From: Neostapfia colusana | Lineage: Eukaryota > Streptophyta > Magnoliopsida > Poales > Poaceae | DNA: 64,000 nt | NCBI GenBank assembly: GCA_030760725.1 | Contig: JASWHV010000016.1 | Span: forward strand, 20,637,084 to 20,701,083 | Direction: 5' to 3' | In this document: positions 1 to 10,370 of the stretch, one piece after another | How the letters are laid out: every line of letters starts with the position of its first letter | How positions within the stretch are numbered: the first letter of the stretch is position 1 | The notes under the pieces: model-generated | Seen by the model: only the letters and a program-made list of their open reading frames with translations | The model's database searches: none | Told to the model about the DNA's origin: nothing | Program-made: the position numbers and the translations under genes

Positions 1-296
1 CGGTGGCTGCTGCGCTGAAGGTGGCTGAAGTGATTCCCGCACTGGAGTCACTTGGCGCCAAGCTGAGCAGGCTGGACTCAGTGGTCGCCAGCGAGCTTGA
101 GGCAGAGGGACGGGCCCTGGCCTTGGAGGTTGCCACGCATGTGCTGGCCTACTTCAAGAGCCGGGACCCCTCCTTCTCACTGGAGCCAGTGAAAGACGGT
201 CCTGCCACGGAGCGGGAGGAGATGGCCAGGGCCGAAGTCAGGGAAGTGGCCGCCCTTGTAGCCTCAAGGTTCCGACGCGAGCCAGGTGGCCCTTAG
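1..296 (+). pseudogene. C-terminal end of family C reverse-strand gene (partial, enters from left)
   Basis: An open frame enters from the left edge and stops with TAG at 294-296. The roughly 97 residues closely match the last 97 residues of the reverse-strand gene at 57495-60304: both have a helical stretch containing IPALES, then DPSFSL, then VAALVASRF just before the stop. In the complete copy this is the tail of a long coiled-coil region downstream of a Transposase_28-type domain. It therefore belongs to a minus-oriented family C (Tat-lineage) retrotransposon whose reverse-strand gene reads on the plus strand. The rest of the gene lies outside the window, so whether the full copy is intact is unknown. 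The function of the protein is not established. Confidence 0.75.
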
Positions 297-800
297 GACT
301 TGCTTCTTTCTTTTTATCGAGTCTGTAGACCAGCTCGTGGAGCCATGAATAAATAGACTCTCTTGAATGTTTGTGTCTGTGATGCTTTTTGTATTCTTCA
401 TGGTTTTGCCTGGTCGAGTCCTTAGCTCCGCAAGGCACTCAGTAGCCTTTACCAATCTCGAAGCTCTGCACAGGCACCTTCTCCGGGTCCTTGCTGTATT
501 AAGGATCCCGGAGGTCTCCAGAGCTCGCCCCATGGGGAGGTCCGGATCTGCCGCCCACATGGCGGGTCCGGAGCCCCTCCTGAAGAGGTGGGAGCTCCGG
601 CCCGGCTGGACACGTGGGCTTTCGGAGCACCCCTCAGAGTGGGAGGTCCGGTTTCCGCCAGCCACGTGGCGGGTCTGGAGCCCCCCTCTGCGAGGCGGGA
701 GCTCCGGGCCTGCTGGACACGTGGGGCCTTCGGGCCTCGCCCCTGTGGAAGGGGCGGGACCCGGACCTTCCGATCCTATGCTGGAGTAGTTAGTAGCTCC
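297..800. repeat. 3' flank of reverse-strand gene plus GC-rich G-box repeats
   Basis: An AATAAA at 348-353 lies about 50 bases past the stop and could be the polyadenylation signal of the reverse-strand gene. From about 520 to 790 the sequence is made of diverged units that pair a GGTCCGG / GAGCTC motif with CACGTGG or ACACGTGG. These are the same units that form the 111-bp tandem repeats inside the family C LTRs. The same arrangement recurs at 43230-43470, 48580-48810 and 60550-60800, so it is a fixed internal part of the element and not a stray LTR. Confidence 0.6.
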
Positions 801-1091
801 TAGCCCCCCGCCTCATGCAGCCCCCGTTGCTGTAACGTGGAGGTCCTACACACAGGTAGAGGAAACGTAATTCTCCTCGGGGGGGGGGGGGGGGTCCTCC
901 CCTCCCGTCTCTTAGTCTTATTCAACTTACAATCCTCATCCGTTATACGGGGCTTGGGCAATTCTGTGCGCGAGGCGCCGGGGCTCCGGCTCCCTCCTAG
1001 GTCCAGGTACGATCGTCCGATCCCTAGTACCAGACCGTGCGCCAGGGAAGCAGAGTGCACAGGCTTTGGGTACGGAATCAGGCAAAGCGGC
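801..1091 (-). other. Family C region between pol and reverse-strand gene (non-coding)
   Basis: This stretch matches 60850-61095 of the right-hand element in order and content, including a shared block around GGAAACGTA, CTCATAGTCTTATT-like text and a tract ending in GCGCGAAG/GCGCGAGG. It lies between the pol end and the reverse-strand gene in the intact arrangement. It contains a run of 16 G at 879-894. It breaks off about 25 bases before an LTR terminus at 1092, so the pol gene of this copy has been lost. No gene is seen. Confidence 0.55.
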
Positions 1092-1427
1092 TGTGGAAGT
1101 GTTCGGTCGACACTTCCCCCGGGCCTGCACTAGGCAGCCCGTGGAGGTTCTTTTTTCGGTGGGGCTAGTTCCTTGCGAAGAGCTTGCGCGGATGGACGAG
1201 TTAGTAAGAGCTTGACGCGGTGAGTTTTACGTGGTTCAGGCCGCCGGAGCGTAAAACCCTACGTCCACGGCAAGCTATGGAGCTCGCTGTTTTGCTTGCT
1301 GCTCAGGGCCAGAGTCCTGAGCTTGGGGTGAGTTACAGCTTGAGAGTGTATGGCTAGCGTATGAGTTGCGAAGTGCGAACCCTTGCTATCGTCGCTTACC
1401 CGAGCCTTTTATAGTCCAAGACTCGGG
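1092..1427 (-). repeat. Family C LTR fragment (one half of a 328-bp tandem duplication)
   Basis: It begins with TGTGGAAG, a one-base variant of the LTR terminus TGTCGAAG, and runs through the conserved CCGCCGGAGCG / AAAACCCTACGTCCA block to the TATA region (TTTTATAGTCC on this strand). It then jumps back to the LTR start. Positions 1100-1427 and 1428-1755 are near-identical copies with a 328-bp period, so the downstream third of the LTR in element sense is duplicated head to tail. Confidence 0.75.
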
Positions 1428-2516
1428 TGTTCTGTTGACATTTCCCCCGGGCCTGCACTGAGCAGCCCGCGGAGGTTCTTTTTTCGGTGGGGCTAGTTCC
1501 TAGCGGAGAGCTTGCGCAGATGGACGAGTTAGTAAGAGCTTGACACGGCGAGTTTTACGTGGTTCAGGCCGCCGGAGCGTAAAACCCTACGTCCACGGCG
1601 AGCTATGGAGCTCGCTGTATTGCTTGCTGCTCAGGGCCGGAGTCCTGAGCTTGGGGGTGAGTTACAGCTTGAGAGTGTATGGCTATCGTATGAGTTGCGA
1701 AGTGCGAACCCTTGCTATCGTCGCTTACCCGAGCCTTTTATAGTCCAAGACTCGGGCGGCTTACAAGGGGAGCCGGGACCCGACAGGTGGTCCAGGGAAG
1801 ATTGTCTATTATCTACCGTATCTGCAGTTATGCCGGTAGTTGTCTCTGGTCGAAGGCTTCTGAGTCTTCATCTTGCCGCCCTGCCCATGCCGCATGCTAG
1901 TCGTAGTGGTTGATGACGGCGCAGGCGGCATGGGATGTCTTATCACGGTATTTATTGGCTGGCAGGTTCTGACACCGTGCGCCAGTCTGTGATGCGACTG
2001 GTCGCAACGGCACCTGACAGAGGCGTGCTCCGCGTCTCCGTGTCTTGGGAAGACGCGGGCCTTGAATACCTTGTACGGGCAAGGTATGGGGCGTATTTAC
2101 ACCCGCTGCCTATCTCTCGGGGGCAGGCAGCACCGTTCTTCTGGCCACGTGGCGGGCCCGGAGCTCTTCTCTGAGGAGAGAAGGGTCCGGCCTGCGGTGC
2201 ACGTGGAGCCTCCGGACCTCTCCCCACGGAGGGGGAGCCTCGGCTTCTGTTGGCCACGCGGCGGGCCCGGAGCTCTCCTCTGAGGAGAGGGAGGTCCGGC
2301 CCCGCTGGACGCGTGGCGCCTTCGGACCTCTCTCCCGCGGAGGGGGAGGTCCGGCTTCTGTATGCCACATGGCGGGCCCGGAGCTCTCCTCTGAGGAGAG
2401 GGAGGTCCGGCCCCGCCGAACGCGTGGCGCCTTCTGAGCTCTCCCTGCGGATAAGGGTGAGTTCCTTAGGCATTTTCCCCTGTGCACGGGGGTACACCAT
2501 ATCTCAGGCACCGACA
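1428..2516 (-). repeat. Family C LTR (minus orientation, lacks the outermost 8 bases)
   Basis: The copy runs from the base equivalent to LTR position 9 to the other terminus ending in ACCGACA at 2516. It contains the reverse-strand TATA box (TTTTATAG near 1737), the marker CCTTGTACGGGCAAGGT near 2070, and G-box repeats (CACGTGGCGGGCCCGGAG and relatives) from about 2140 to 2430. Read in element sense, the repeats lie in U3 upstream of the TATA box. Confidence 0.8.
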
Positions 2517-3330
2517 GAACCCTTGCTAACGTTGCCTACCCGAGCCTTTTATAGTCCAAGACTCGGGTGGCTTACAAGGGGGGCCCGGGACCCGACAGGT
2601 GGTCCCGGGGAGATTGTCTATTATCTACCGTATCTGCAGTTATGCCGGTAGTTGTCTCTGGCGAAGGCTTCTGAGTCTTCGTCTTGCAGCCCTGCCCATG
2701 CCGCATGCTAGTCGTAGTGGTTGATGACGGCGGGGGCGGCATGGGATGTCTTGTCGCTGTGTTTATTGGCTGGCAGGCCCTGACACCGCGCGCCAGTCTG
2801 TGATGCGACTGGGCGCAACGGCACCTGACAGAGGTGTCCTCCGCGTCTCCGCGTCTTGGGAAGGCGCGGGCCTTGAATACCTTGTACGGGCAAGGTATGG
2901 GGCGTCTTTACGCCCGCTGCCTACTGCTCGGGGGCAGGCAGCGCTGTTCTGCTGGACACGTGGCGGGCCCGGAGCTCTCCTCTGAGGAGGGGGAGGTCCG
3001 GCCCCGCAGGACACGTGGAGCCTTCGGACCTCTCCCCCGCGGAGGGGGGAGGTCCGGCTTCTGTCGGCCACGTGGCGGGTCCGGAGCTCTCCTCTAAGGA
3101 GGGGGAGGTCCGGCCCCGCGGGACATGAGGCACCTTCGAAGCTCTCCCCACGGAGGGGGGAGGTCTGGCTGCTGTAGGCCACGTGGCGTGCCCGGAGCTC
3201 TTCTCTGAGGGAAGGGAGGTCCGGCCCCACTGGACACATGGCGCCTTCGGAGCTTTCCCTGCGGAGAAGGGCGAGACCTTTAGGCATTTTCCCCTGTGCG
3301 CGGGGGTACCCCATATCGCGGGTACCGACA
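2517..3330 (-). repeat. Family C LTR, truncated (R-U5 side missing)
   Basis: It abuts the previous LTR end without spacer and starts at GAACCCTTGCTAACG, just on the far side of the TATA box. About 260-330 bases of the TGTCGAAG side are therefore missing. It continues through the G-box repeats to the terminus GGTACCGACA at 3330. It is the best candidate for the 3' LTR of the internally deleted minus-strand element at 3331-7405. Confidence 0.7.
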
Positions 3331-3859
3331 GCGGTTGTACTCCCCTGGACCTCCAGAGGGCAGGATGCGCACGCTTTGGGCACAGAGCCGGCTAAGCGGG
3401 ATACGCAACCTGGACCCCCCATGCACGGCGCAGGCCTTTCCTAGAGGTGACCAACTGGCATCGCAACACCTGACTGGGGGAGGCCCGAGAGACCCACTTG
3501 GCCATCGGCAGGTGCCTCAAGCGCAGCCGCCTTCGGTAGGATAGCAAATGCTGACTATGGATGAGCGCGGGAGAGAGGGAGCTAGATGTACGATGAACAT
3601 ACATAGAGAGTGCGATCATAAAAATTAATGCGTAATTTAAATGAGCACATGAGAGAGAGCGAAGTAGAACAGGTTTCTGTGTTAATGCCCATAGGTGGAA
3701 GTCAGGCTGTACATGGAGGCAATGACCCGCCTCGTCAAGAAGGGAAGCAAGACTCTACACGCTTAGGGTCGGAACCAGGCTAAGCTGGAAGTAGTCCTGG
3801 ACCGTCCCTTGAGACTTAGCTGCCCCAAGCGCTGTTCCTAGACTCTATGAGATTTATTA
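3331..3859 (-). other. Family C 3' internal non-coding region
   Basis: It holds the sequence that separates pol from the LTR side in family C. The block near 3515-3560 (GCAGCCGCCTTCGGTAGGA...AGCAAATGC) and the AT-rich block near 3620-3645 match 61098-61130 and 61197-61225 of the right element. The reverse-strand gene that should lie here is absent, so this copy lost it by deletion between about 3340 and 3480. No gene is seen. Confidence 0.55.
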
Positions 3860-4216
3860 CAGAAGGGTATGACCCTGTTCTACTAACACTCGGGGGGTAG
3901 GACTTACAGTGTTGTTCCACGCCAAGGGTTTTGGGAATGGATCCCATACTCGGTTGAAAGGCATGTGTACCTGGGACGGCAGCTTTCGTGACTCGGAAGG
4001 GACCTTCCCGGCTGGGGGAGAGTTTATAGGTCCATCGCGGGAAAGTGCGTGCCGTGGCACCAGGTTGCCTTCCTGCAGGTCCCTGACGCGTTTGGTCCTC
4101 TGGCGGTAGTGCTAGAGCAGCAGCCGAGACCGTGCGTTGTGGGGTGTCACCTGCAGCCGAGCCTCGTCGACGAGGTTTTCATCTTCATGCTGAATCAGGT
4201 CCTGCGCGGCTTCTCC
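3860..4216 (-). pseudogene. Family C integrase C-terminal remnant
   Basis: Read on the minus strand, this aligns with the integrase C-terminus of the plus copies (42217-42539). The shared path includes the GAAGCCGCGCAGGAC block, a QEG/LSRDG-like segment, GPFRV(T/S)K-equivalent codons and a final NPW-like motif. The frame shifts several times and no long open stretch survives. The RT, RNase H and integrase core that should lie upstream on the minus strand are missing: gag resumes within 300 bases. This is the pol stump of an internally deleted Tat-type element. Confidence 0.65.
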
Positions 4217-4515
4217 TGGGCGCTCCGGGGTACCCTCCCCTTCTGGCTAAGGCCTTCAAGGGGTAGGAGAACCCGGACTCTTCTTGGGAGACCCAAGGCG
4301 TCTTCCCCTTCTGGCAAGGCCTTCAAGGGGTTGACAGACCCTGGGTGGCCCCCCGTAGGTATGGCCGAGCCACAGAGGCGTGCTCTCGGGTGGGGCTGAT
4401 CCGATCCTGCACGGTTGGGATTGGTGCCTGGGCTGCTGCGACCACTCGGAGCTTCTCCAAGGTTGACGCCGCAGCAGTGCAGCCTCCACTGACTTTTCGG
4501 GGTATCCACAGTTGG
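4217..4515 (-). other. Gag-pol deletion junction with a short duplication
   Basis: It sits between the end of gag and the integrase stump on the minus strand. Two copies of a segment with CCCCTTCTGGC...AAGGCCTTCAAGGGGT occur at 4231-4264 and about 4301-4332. I recognise no protease motif. It is probably what is left around the deletion that removed most of pol. Confidence 0.4.
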
Positions 4516-6264
4516 CTACCGCCCCGGCCCGTTACCATCGGAGCTGGAGTCCTCACCGTTGTGCACCGTCTTCATGACGCGCTGAGGGTCCTGAAACCCC
4601 ACCTGGTGGCCGGCGCTGACTGAGGCGTCGACTTTCTGCTTGCCCTCCCTCTGAAGGAGGGGCGGGCCCTCAGCTCTCTGCTGCCTCCCTTTGCGGAAGC
4701 ACTCTGCGAGCCTCTGGATATCCCAGCACTCGGCAGCAGTATGTTTGCAGGCGCCATGCACGGGGCATAGCCCGCCCTGGTCACCATCTGGGGCTGGCGA
4801 CTGCCGCTGCCTTTTGTCGGGGCGTGGCCCCCGGGCTCCACTGGGTGTCGCCGCTGCGGCGACGGGAGCCGCAGTCGATAACTTCATCTTGCCACTCCCC
4901 CGGTTCTTGGCCTTCTTGCCACCTCCATAGGAAGCAGCGCCGGACCCGGGCTTCCCTCCTGACTCGGAGTCTGGCAGAGAGTGCCAGTTTCGCCCTTCAG
5001 CTGCTCTGGCGCACTTGTCCGCCAGGCTGAAGAGCTCGGAGACGTCGCGGACCTCTCTGGTCGCGAGCTTCTCAAGCATTTTCTCGTCCTGGACACCCTG
5101 CCGGAATGCCACCACCACAGAAGCACTTTGAATATGCGGGATGGTGTTGCGAACCTGGGAGAACCGCTGGATGAAGGAGCGCAGTGATTCCCCAGGCTGT
5201 TGCTTGATGGCGTGGAGGTCAAGCTCCGTGCCGGGATGGGTGTAGGAGCTGCCGAAGTTGATGACAAACTGCCGGCAGAGCTCTCCCCAGGAAGTTATGG
5301 AACCCTGGGGGAGGTTCATGAGCCAAGACCGGGCAGGGCCGGCCAAGGCGACGGGGAAGTAGTGGGCCATGACGGCCTCATCCCCTCCTGCGGCAAGTAC
5401 GGCGGTGGAGTAGATCTGGAGAAACTACGCCGGGTTGACACTGCCGTCGTACTTCTCGGGCAGGTGCGGCCGGAACTTGCGCGGCCACCTCGCAAAGTGA
5501 AGGAGGGGTGCCAGGGCTGCACATCCTGCCCCTGTTGCCGCAGTTGTTGGTGCCGCGAACGCTTGGTTCGCCGTTGGCACGGTGTATCCCGGTATGGGAA
5601 AGGCAGTTCCATAGACCAGGGGCGCCGTTTGCAGGGCATATGGTTGCGGCATATGCTGCGCGGTGTATGCCTAGGGCAGAGATCACATGGCAAAGATCTG
5701 CTCTTCAGGCTGGGTCGAGGCCGACGTCATGCTGTCGCCAGCCTCTTGGTTGCAACACCTTTCCCGACGTCGCTCGAGGTACACCCGGGCATCCTGGCCC
5801 AAGTGGCACCGTTCCAGCTCTGTCCTCAGGTCCGTCGACTGAAGCCTGGTGGAGCTGGAATATGCCGTCTGCCCGTCAACCGTTGGCGTACGCGTCAGCG
5901 ACACAGCCGGTTGACCGGAGTGTCGTCCCCGCCGAAGTCGAGGGTTTGCGGCGGCGACGACGAGGCGGTCTACCTTGCGTATCCACTGCTGGGTCGCTGA
6001 ATGAGGTGCGTCCCCAGCAGGTGGATTGCGCAGTAGCGCTCTTGCTGCAGCTAGCGCACCCCTGTGTGGTACGCTTATCGCTGCAGAAGATCTCACGCTG
6101 GTTGGAGCCTGCATTGCCGGAGTCGGCGTTGCCGGAGTCGGCTGCTGGCTTCCAGCTTGCGCCGACACACTCCGTCCAGAGTGCGTCGACACGTACTCCC
6201 CGCTAGTCATGGTCCGTCGTGAACGCGGGGGAGGAGAGCTTGCCGCTGAAGGAAGCTTGGTCAT
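4516..6264 (-). pseudogene. gag: Family C gag, minus strand, with three nonsense codons
   Basis: This is the capsid/nucleocapsid polyprotein of a Tat-lineage Ty3/gypsy element. From an ATG at 6264 the reading frame stays constant to the stop at 4516. It is broken by a TGA at 5683-5685, a TAG about 20 bases further where the intact relative at 51173 has CAG, and a TAG at 5425-5427 where the relative has GAG. The best part (5370-4516, 284 codons) has the retrotransposon gag core (YFPVAL.GPARSWL, then GELCRQF and LRSFI.RFSQ) and a Cys/His cluster reading CPVHGACKHTAAEC that may be an atypical zinc knuckle. The N-terminal part is rich in Pro, Gln and Ala. Upstream on this strand lie a primer-binding site and a 5' LTR. 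There is no frameshift, so decay is recent or restricted to point mutations. It cannot make full Gag. Confidence 0.8.
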
Positions 6265-6300
6265 CTTCGTCGGCAGAAGCTCGTCGCGCAAGGGAAAAGC

Positions 6301-6318
6301 CCCCTTCCTGGCGCGCCA
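6301..6318 (-). other. Primer-binding site (family C)
   Basis: On the minus strand, two bases after the LTR end, is TGGCGCGCCAGGAAGGGG. The TGG start (complement of the tRNA CCA end) and its position next to the LTR mark it as the tRNA primer site. I do not name the tRNA. The same motif follows the LTRs at 7428 and 56049. Confidence 0.7.
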
Positions 6319-6320
6319 AA

Positions 6321-7405
6321 TGTCGAAGTTTGTGGTCGACACTTCCCCCGGACCTGCACTGGGCAGCCCGCGGAGGTTCTTTTTCGGAGGGGCTAGTCAC
6401 TTGCGGAGAGCTTGAGCGTAGGGACGAGTTAAGGAGGAGCTTGACACGGCGAGTTTTACGTGGTTCAGGCCGCCGGAGCGTAAAACCCTACGTCCACGGT
6501 GAGCTGAGGAGCTTGCTGTATTGCTTGTTGCCCAGAACCGGAGTCCTGAGCTTGAGGATGAGTTATGCCTAGTGTATGAGTTGCTGGAGTGTGAACCCTT
6601 GCTAACGTCGCCTAACCGAGCCTTTTATAGTCCAAGGCTCGCGTGGCTTACAAGTGGAGCCCAGGACCCGACAGGTGGTCACGGGGAGATTGCCTGCCGA
6701 CTATCATATCCGCAGTTACGTCGGTAGTTGCCTCTGGTGAAGGCTTCTGAGTCTTCGTCTTTCCGCCCTGCCCATGCCGCCTGCTAGTCGTAGTGGTTGA
6801 TGACGGCGGGGGCGGCAGGGGATGTCTTGTCGCTGTGTTTATTGGCTGGCAGGTTCTGACACTGCGCACCAGTCTGTGATGCGACTGGGCACAACGGCAC
6901 CTGACAGAGGTGTGCTCCGCGTCTCCGCGTCTTGGGAAGGCGCGGGCCTTGAATACCTTGTACCGGCAAGGTATGGGGCGTCTTTACAGCCGCTGCCTAC
7001 CGCTCGGGGGCAGGCAGCGCTCTTCTGCTGGACACGTGGCGGGCCCGGAGCTCTCCTCGGAGGAGAGAGGGGTCCGGCCATGCAGGACACGTGGAGCCTT
7101 CGGACCTCTCCCCGCGGAGGGGGAGGTCCGGCTTTTGTGGGCCACGTGGTGGCCCCGGAGCTCTCCTCTGAGGAGAGGGAGGTCAGGCCCCGCTGGACAC
7201 ATGACGCCTTCGGACTTCTCCCACGCGGAGAGGGGAGGTCCGGCTTCTGCAGGCCACGTGGCGAGCCCGGAGCACTCCTCTGAGGAGAGGGGGATCCGGC
7301 CTTGCTGGACGCGTGGCGCCTTCGGAGCTCTCCCTGCGGAGAAGGGCGAGATCCTTAGGCATTTTCCCCTGTGCGCGGGGGTACCCCATATCGCGGGTAC
7401 CGACA
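6321..7405 (-). repeat. Family C 5' LTR (minus orientation)
   Basis: A full-length 1085-bp LTR from TGTCGAAG at 6321 to CCGACA at 7405. The reverse-strand TATA box lies near 6620 and the G-box repeats at 7030-7320. It is followed on the minus strand by the PBS and gag, so it is the 5' LTR of the element ending near 2517-3330. Confidence 0.85.
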
Positions 7406-7407
7406 GC

Positions 7408-7425
7408 CCCCTACCTGGCGCGCCA
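7408..7425 (-). other. Primer-binding site between two LTRs
   Basis: TGGCGCGCCAGGTAGGGG on the minus strand lies two bases from the LTR at 7428. The next LTR begins three bases beyond it, so only a PBS separates the two LTRs. Confidence 0.7.
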
Positions 7426-7427
7426 AA

Positions 7428-8509
7428 TGTCGAAGTGTGTGGTCAACACTTCCCCCGGACCTGCTCTGGGCAGCCCATGGAGGTTCTTTTTCGGAGGGGC
7501 TAGTCGCTTGCGGAGAGATTAAGCATAAGGGACGAGTGAGGGAGGAGCTTGACACGGCGAGTTTTACGTGGTTCGGGCCGCCGGAGCGTAAAACCCTACG
7601 TCCACGGTGAGCAGAGGTGCTCGCTGTATTGCTTGTTGCTCAGAACCGGAGTCCTTAGCTTGAGGGTGAGTTATGCCTAGGGTGTGAGTTGCTGGAGTGC
7701 GAACCCATGCTAACGTTGCCTACCCGAGCCTTTTATAGTCCAAGGTTCGTGTGGCTTACAAGGGGGGCCCGGGACCCGACAGGTGGTCCCGGGGAGATTT
7801 CCTGCCGACTATCGTATCCGCAGTTATGTCGGTAGTTGCCTCTGGCGAAGGCTTCCGAGTCTTCGTTCTGCCGCCCTGCCCATGCCGCATGCTAGTCGTA
7901 GTGGTTGATGACGGCGGGGCGGCAGGGGATGTCTTGTCGCTGTGTTTATTGGCTGGAAGGCTCTGACATGGCGCGTCAGTCTGTGATATGACTGGGCGCA
8001 ACGGCACCTGACAGAGGCGTGCTCCGCGTCTTCGCGTCTTGGGAAGCGCGGGCCTTGAATACCTTGTACGGGCAAGGTAAGGTGCGTCTTTACGCCCGCT
8101 GCCTACTGCGCGGGGGCAGGCAGCACTGTCCCGCTGGACACATGGCGGGCCCGGAGCTCTCCTCTGAGAAGAGGGAGGTCCGGCCCCGAAGGACACTTGG
8201 AGCTTTCGGACCTCTCCCCGTGGAGGGGGGAGGTCCGGCTTCTGTCAGCCACGTGGCAGGCCCGGAGCTCTCCTCTGAGGAGGGGGAGGTCCGGCCCCGC
8301 GGACACGTGGCGCCTTCGGAGCCCTCCCCATGGAGGGGGGAGGTCTGGCTGCTGCTGGCCACGTGGCAGGCCCGGAGCTCTCCTCTGAGGAGAGGGAGGT
8401 CCAGCCCCGCTGGACACGTGGCGCCTTCGGAGCTCTCCCTGCGGAGAAGGGCGAGATCCATAGGCATTTTCCCCTGTGCACGGGGTACCCCGTATCGCGG
8501 GTACCGACA
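7428..8509 (-). repeat. Family C LTR (minus orientation)
   Basis: A full-length 1082-bp LTR from TGTCGAAG at 7428 to GGTACCGACA at 8509, with the reverse-strand TATA box near 7733 and G-box repeats from about 8130 to 8430. It is joined to the LTR at 6321 through 22 bases that contain a PBS. That is the product expected if almost the whole internal region between two LTRs was removed. Confidence 0.85.
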
Positions 8510-8622
8510 GTATCCAATACCCAAAGATCTCGTGTGCGCCTCATGCTTTGATTGTGGAAGCTTCGTCAATGGATCTGCAACATTCAAATCCGTATGCATC
8601 ATGCAAATCTTCACATCACCTC
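8510..8622 (-). pseudogene. Ty1/copia RNase H scrap
   Basis: On the minus strand this encodes GDVKICMMHTDLNVADPLTK followed by KHEAHTRS. That is the well-known C-terminal end of plant Ty1/copia RNase H (HTDLNVADPLTK, then KHxAHTRSMGIR). It is only about 37 codons long and lies exactly between two family C LTRs. The rest of the copia element is absent, so it is a relic of the DNA that flanked the family C insertions, or a captured fragment. Confidence 0.85.
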
Positions 8623-9868
8623 TGTCGAAGTGTGTTGCCATCACTTCCCCCGGGCCTGCTCTGGGCAGCCCGTGGTGCGTTGCCGACGCTTCCCACGGGC
8701 CTGCTCTGGGCAGCCCGCGGAGGTTCTTTTCGGAGTGGCTAGTCACTCACAGAGAGCTCACGTGTTAGGGACGATGGAGGGAGAAGCTTGACACAGAGAT
8801 TTTTACGTGGTTCAGGCCGCCGGAGCGTAAAACCCTACGTCCATGGTGATCAGAGATGCTCGTTGTATTGCTTGGTGCTCAGGAGCGAACCCTGCGTGAG
8901 AGTGTGTAAAAGGCGAACCCTCAGGTGCGAATGGCTGAGGAGCCAACCTTTGCTAACGTTGCCTACCCGAGCCTTTTATAGTCCACGGCTCGGGCGGCTT
9001 ACAAGGTGGGCCCGGGACCCAACAAGTGGTCCTAGGGAGATTGCCTGCCATCTACGGTATCCGCAGTTACGCCGGCAGTTGTCTCTGGCGAGAGCTTCTA
9101 AGTCTTTGTTCTGCCGCCCTGCCCATGCCACAAACTAGTCGTAGTGGTTGATGATGGCAGGGGCGGCAGGGGATGTCTTGTCGCTATGTTTATTGGCGTA
9201 CAGCCTCTGACGTGGCGCGCCGGTCTTCACTGCAATGTGATTGGGTGCAATGGCACCTGTCAGAGGCGTGCTCCGCGTCTCCACGCCTTGGGAAGGCACG
9301 AGTCTTGAATACCTTGTACGGGCAAGGTATGGCGCGTCTTTACTCTTGCTGCCTACCGCGCGGGGCAGGCAGCGCTGTTCTACTGGCCACGTGGCGGGCC
9401 CGTAGCCCTCCTCTGAGGAGAGGGGGGTCCGGCCCCGCTGGACACGTGGAGCCTTAGGAGCTCTTCCCGCGGAGGGGGGAGGTCCGGCTCTGCTGGCCAC
9501 GTGGCGGGTCCGGAGCCCTCCTCTGAGGAGAGGGGGGGTCCGGCCCCGCTGGACACGTGGAGCCTTCGGAGCTCTCCCCGCGGAGGGGGAGGTCCGGCTC
9601 TTCTGACCACGTGGCGGGCTCGGAGCCCTCCTCTAAGGAGAGGGGGGTTCGGCCCCGCTGGACACGTGGAGCCTTTTGAGCTCTCCCCGCGGAGGGGGGA
9701 GGTCCGGCTCTGTTGGCCACGTGGCGGGCCCGGAGCTTTCCACTGAGGAGAAGGACGTCCGGCCCCGCTGGACACGTGGCGCCCTCGAAGCTCTCCCTGT
9801 GGAGAAGGGCGTGGTCCTTAGGCACTTTCTCCTGTGTGCAGCGGTACACCATATTGAGGGTACCGACA
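8623..9868 (-). repeat. Family C 3' LTR (minus orientation, longer variant)
   Basis: The LTR runs from TGTCGAAG at 8623 to CCGACA at 9868. At 1246 bp it is longer than its relatives for two visible reasons. A ~54-bp stretch around GGGCCTGCTCTGGGCAGCCCG is duplicated near its start (8650-8722), and the G-box tandem array is expanded to about five units (9389-9770). It precedes the 5' part of the reverse-strand gene, so it is the 3' LTR of a minus-oriented element. Confidence 0.85.
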
Positions 9869-10370
9869 GCGGCCCCGGGCCCATCTTGGGGGAGATAACG
9901 AGCCCGAGGTGGGGCCCCCGTCTCTTCCACTTCGCGCACCTTCTCGAAGACCCGCATTGACCGTTGCCGGAGCACAAACAGTCGTGGGATCGTGGGAGTG
10001 TGTGCCCCACTTGATGGCAGCTTTTACTGTGGCGGTTCCCAAGGCTGCCACTTCTACACGTCGCAGCGCCTTTTCGGGAACCGCCGAAACGTCCTGCCGG
10101 CTCGTCTCCTTGGGAGACTGACTTCTTGGGCCACTGCTTCAGCTGGACGTCTTGGGTCCACTTGTCATCGACGCTTGGTCTTGGAGCTGAAGTGGTTGTC
10201 CAAGCAGGGTATTCGAAGAGTTTTGAATCGCTTTGAATCGCGCCTGGGGAGTTTAAAAGGGGATCTCACCCGCATCGCGGCTTCCCTTCGCACTTCCCTG
10301 CGCTTGAATCTTCGTTGTTTCTTCGAGCTCTTGCGCCCTTGTCTTCCTTGTTCTTGAGCTTCCACCTGCC
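9869..10370 (+). promoter_or_regulatory. Promoter/5' UTR region of family C reverse-strand gene
   Basis: This lies between the 3' LTR and the ATG of the reverse-strand gene. Next to the LTR is the element's GGCCCCGGGCCCATCT-like boundary tract, which on the minus strand takes the polypurine-tract position. A TATA-like TTTAAAAGG at about 10252 lies some 120 bases before the ATG, followed by a C/T-rich tract. The same layout recurs at 57153-57494 and 54143-54633. A promoter here is inferred from position only. Confidence 0.45.

Noticed and set aside
879..894. Run of 16 G as a telomeric or quadruplex regulatory element
   Set aside because: A single homopolymer in decayed element DNA. The homologous site near 60970 has a much shorter run, so it looks like slippage or an assembly feature.
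4217..4515. Possible protease domain between gag and pol of the left element
   Set aside because: No DSG/DTG active-site text in any minus-strand frame; the stretch contains a small duplication around a deletion.
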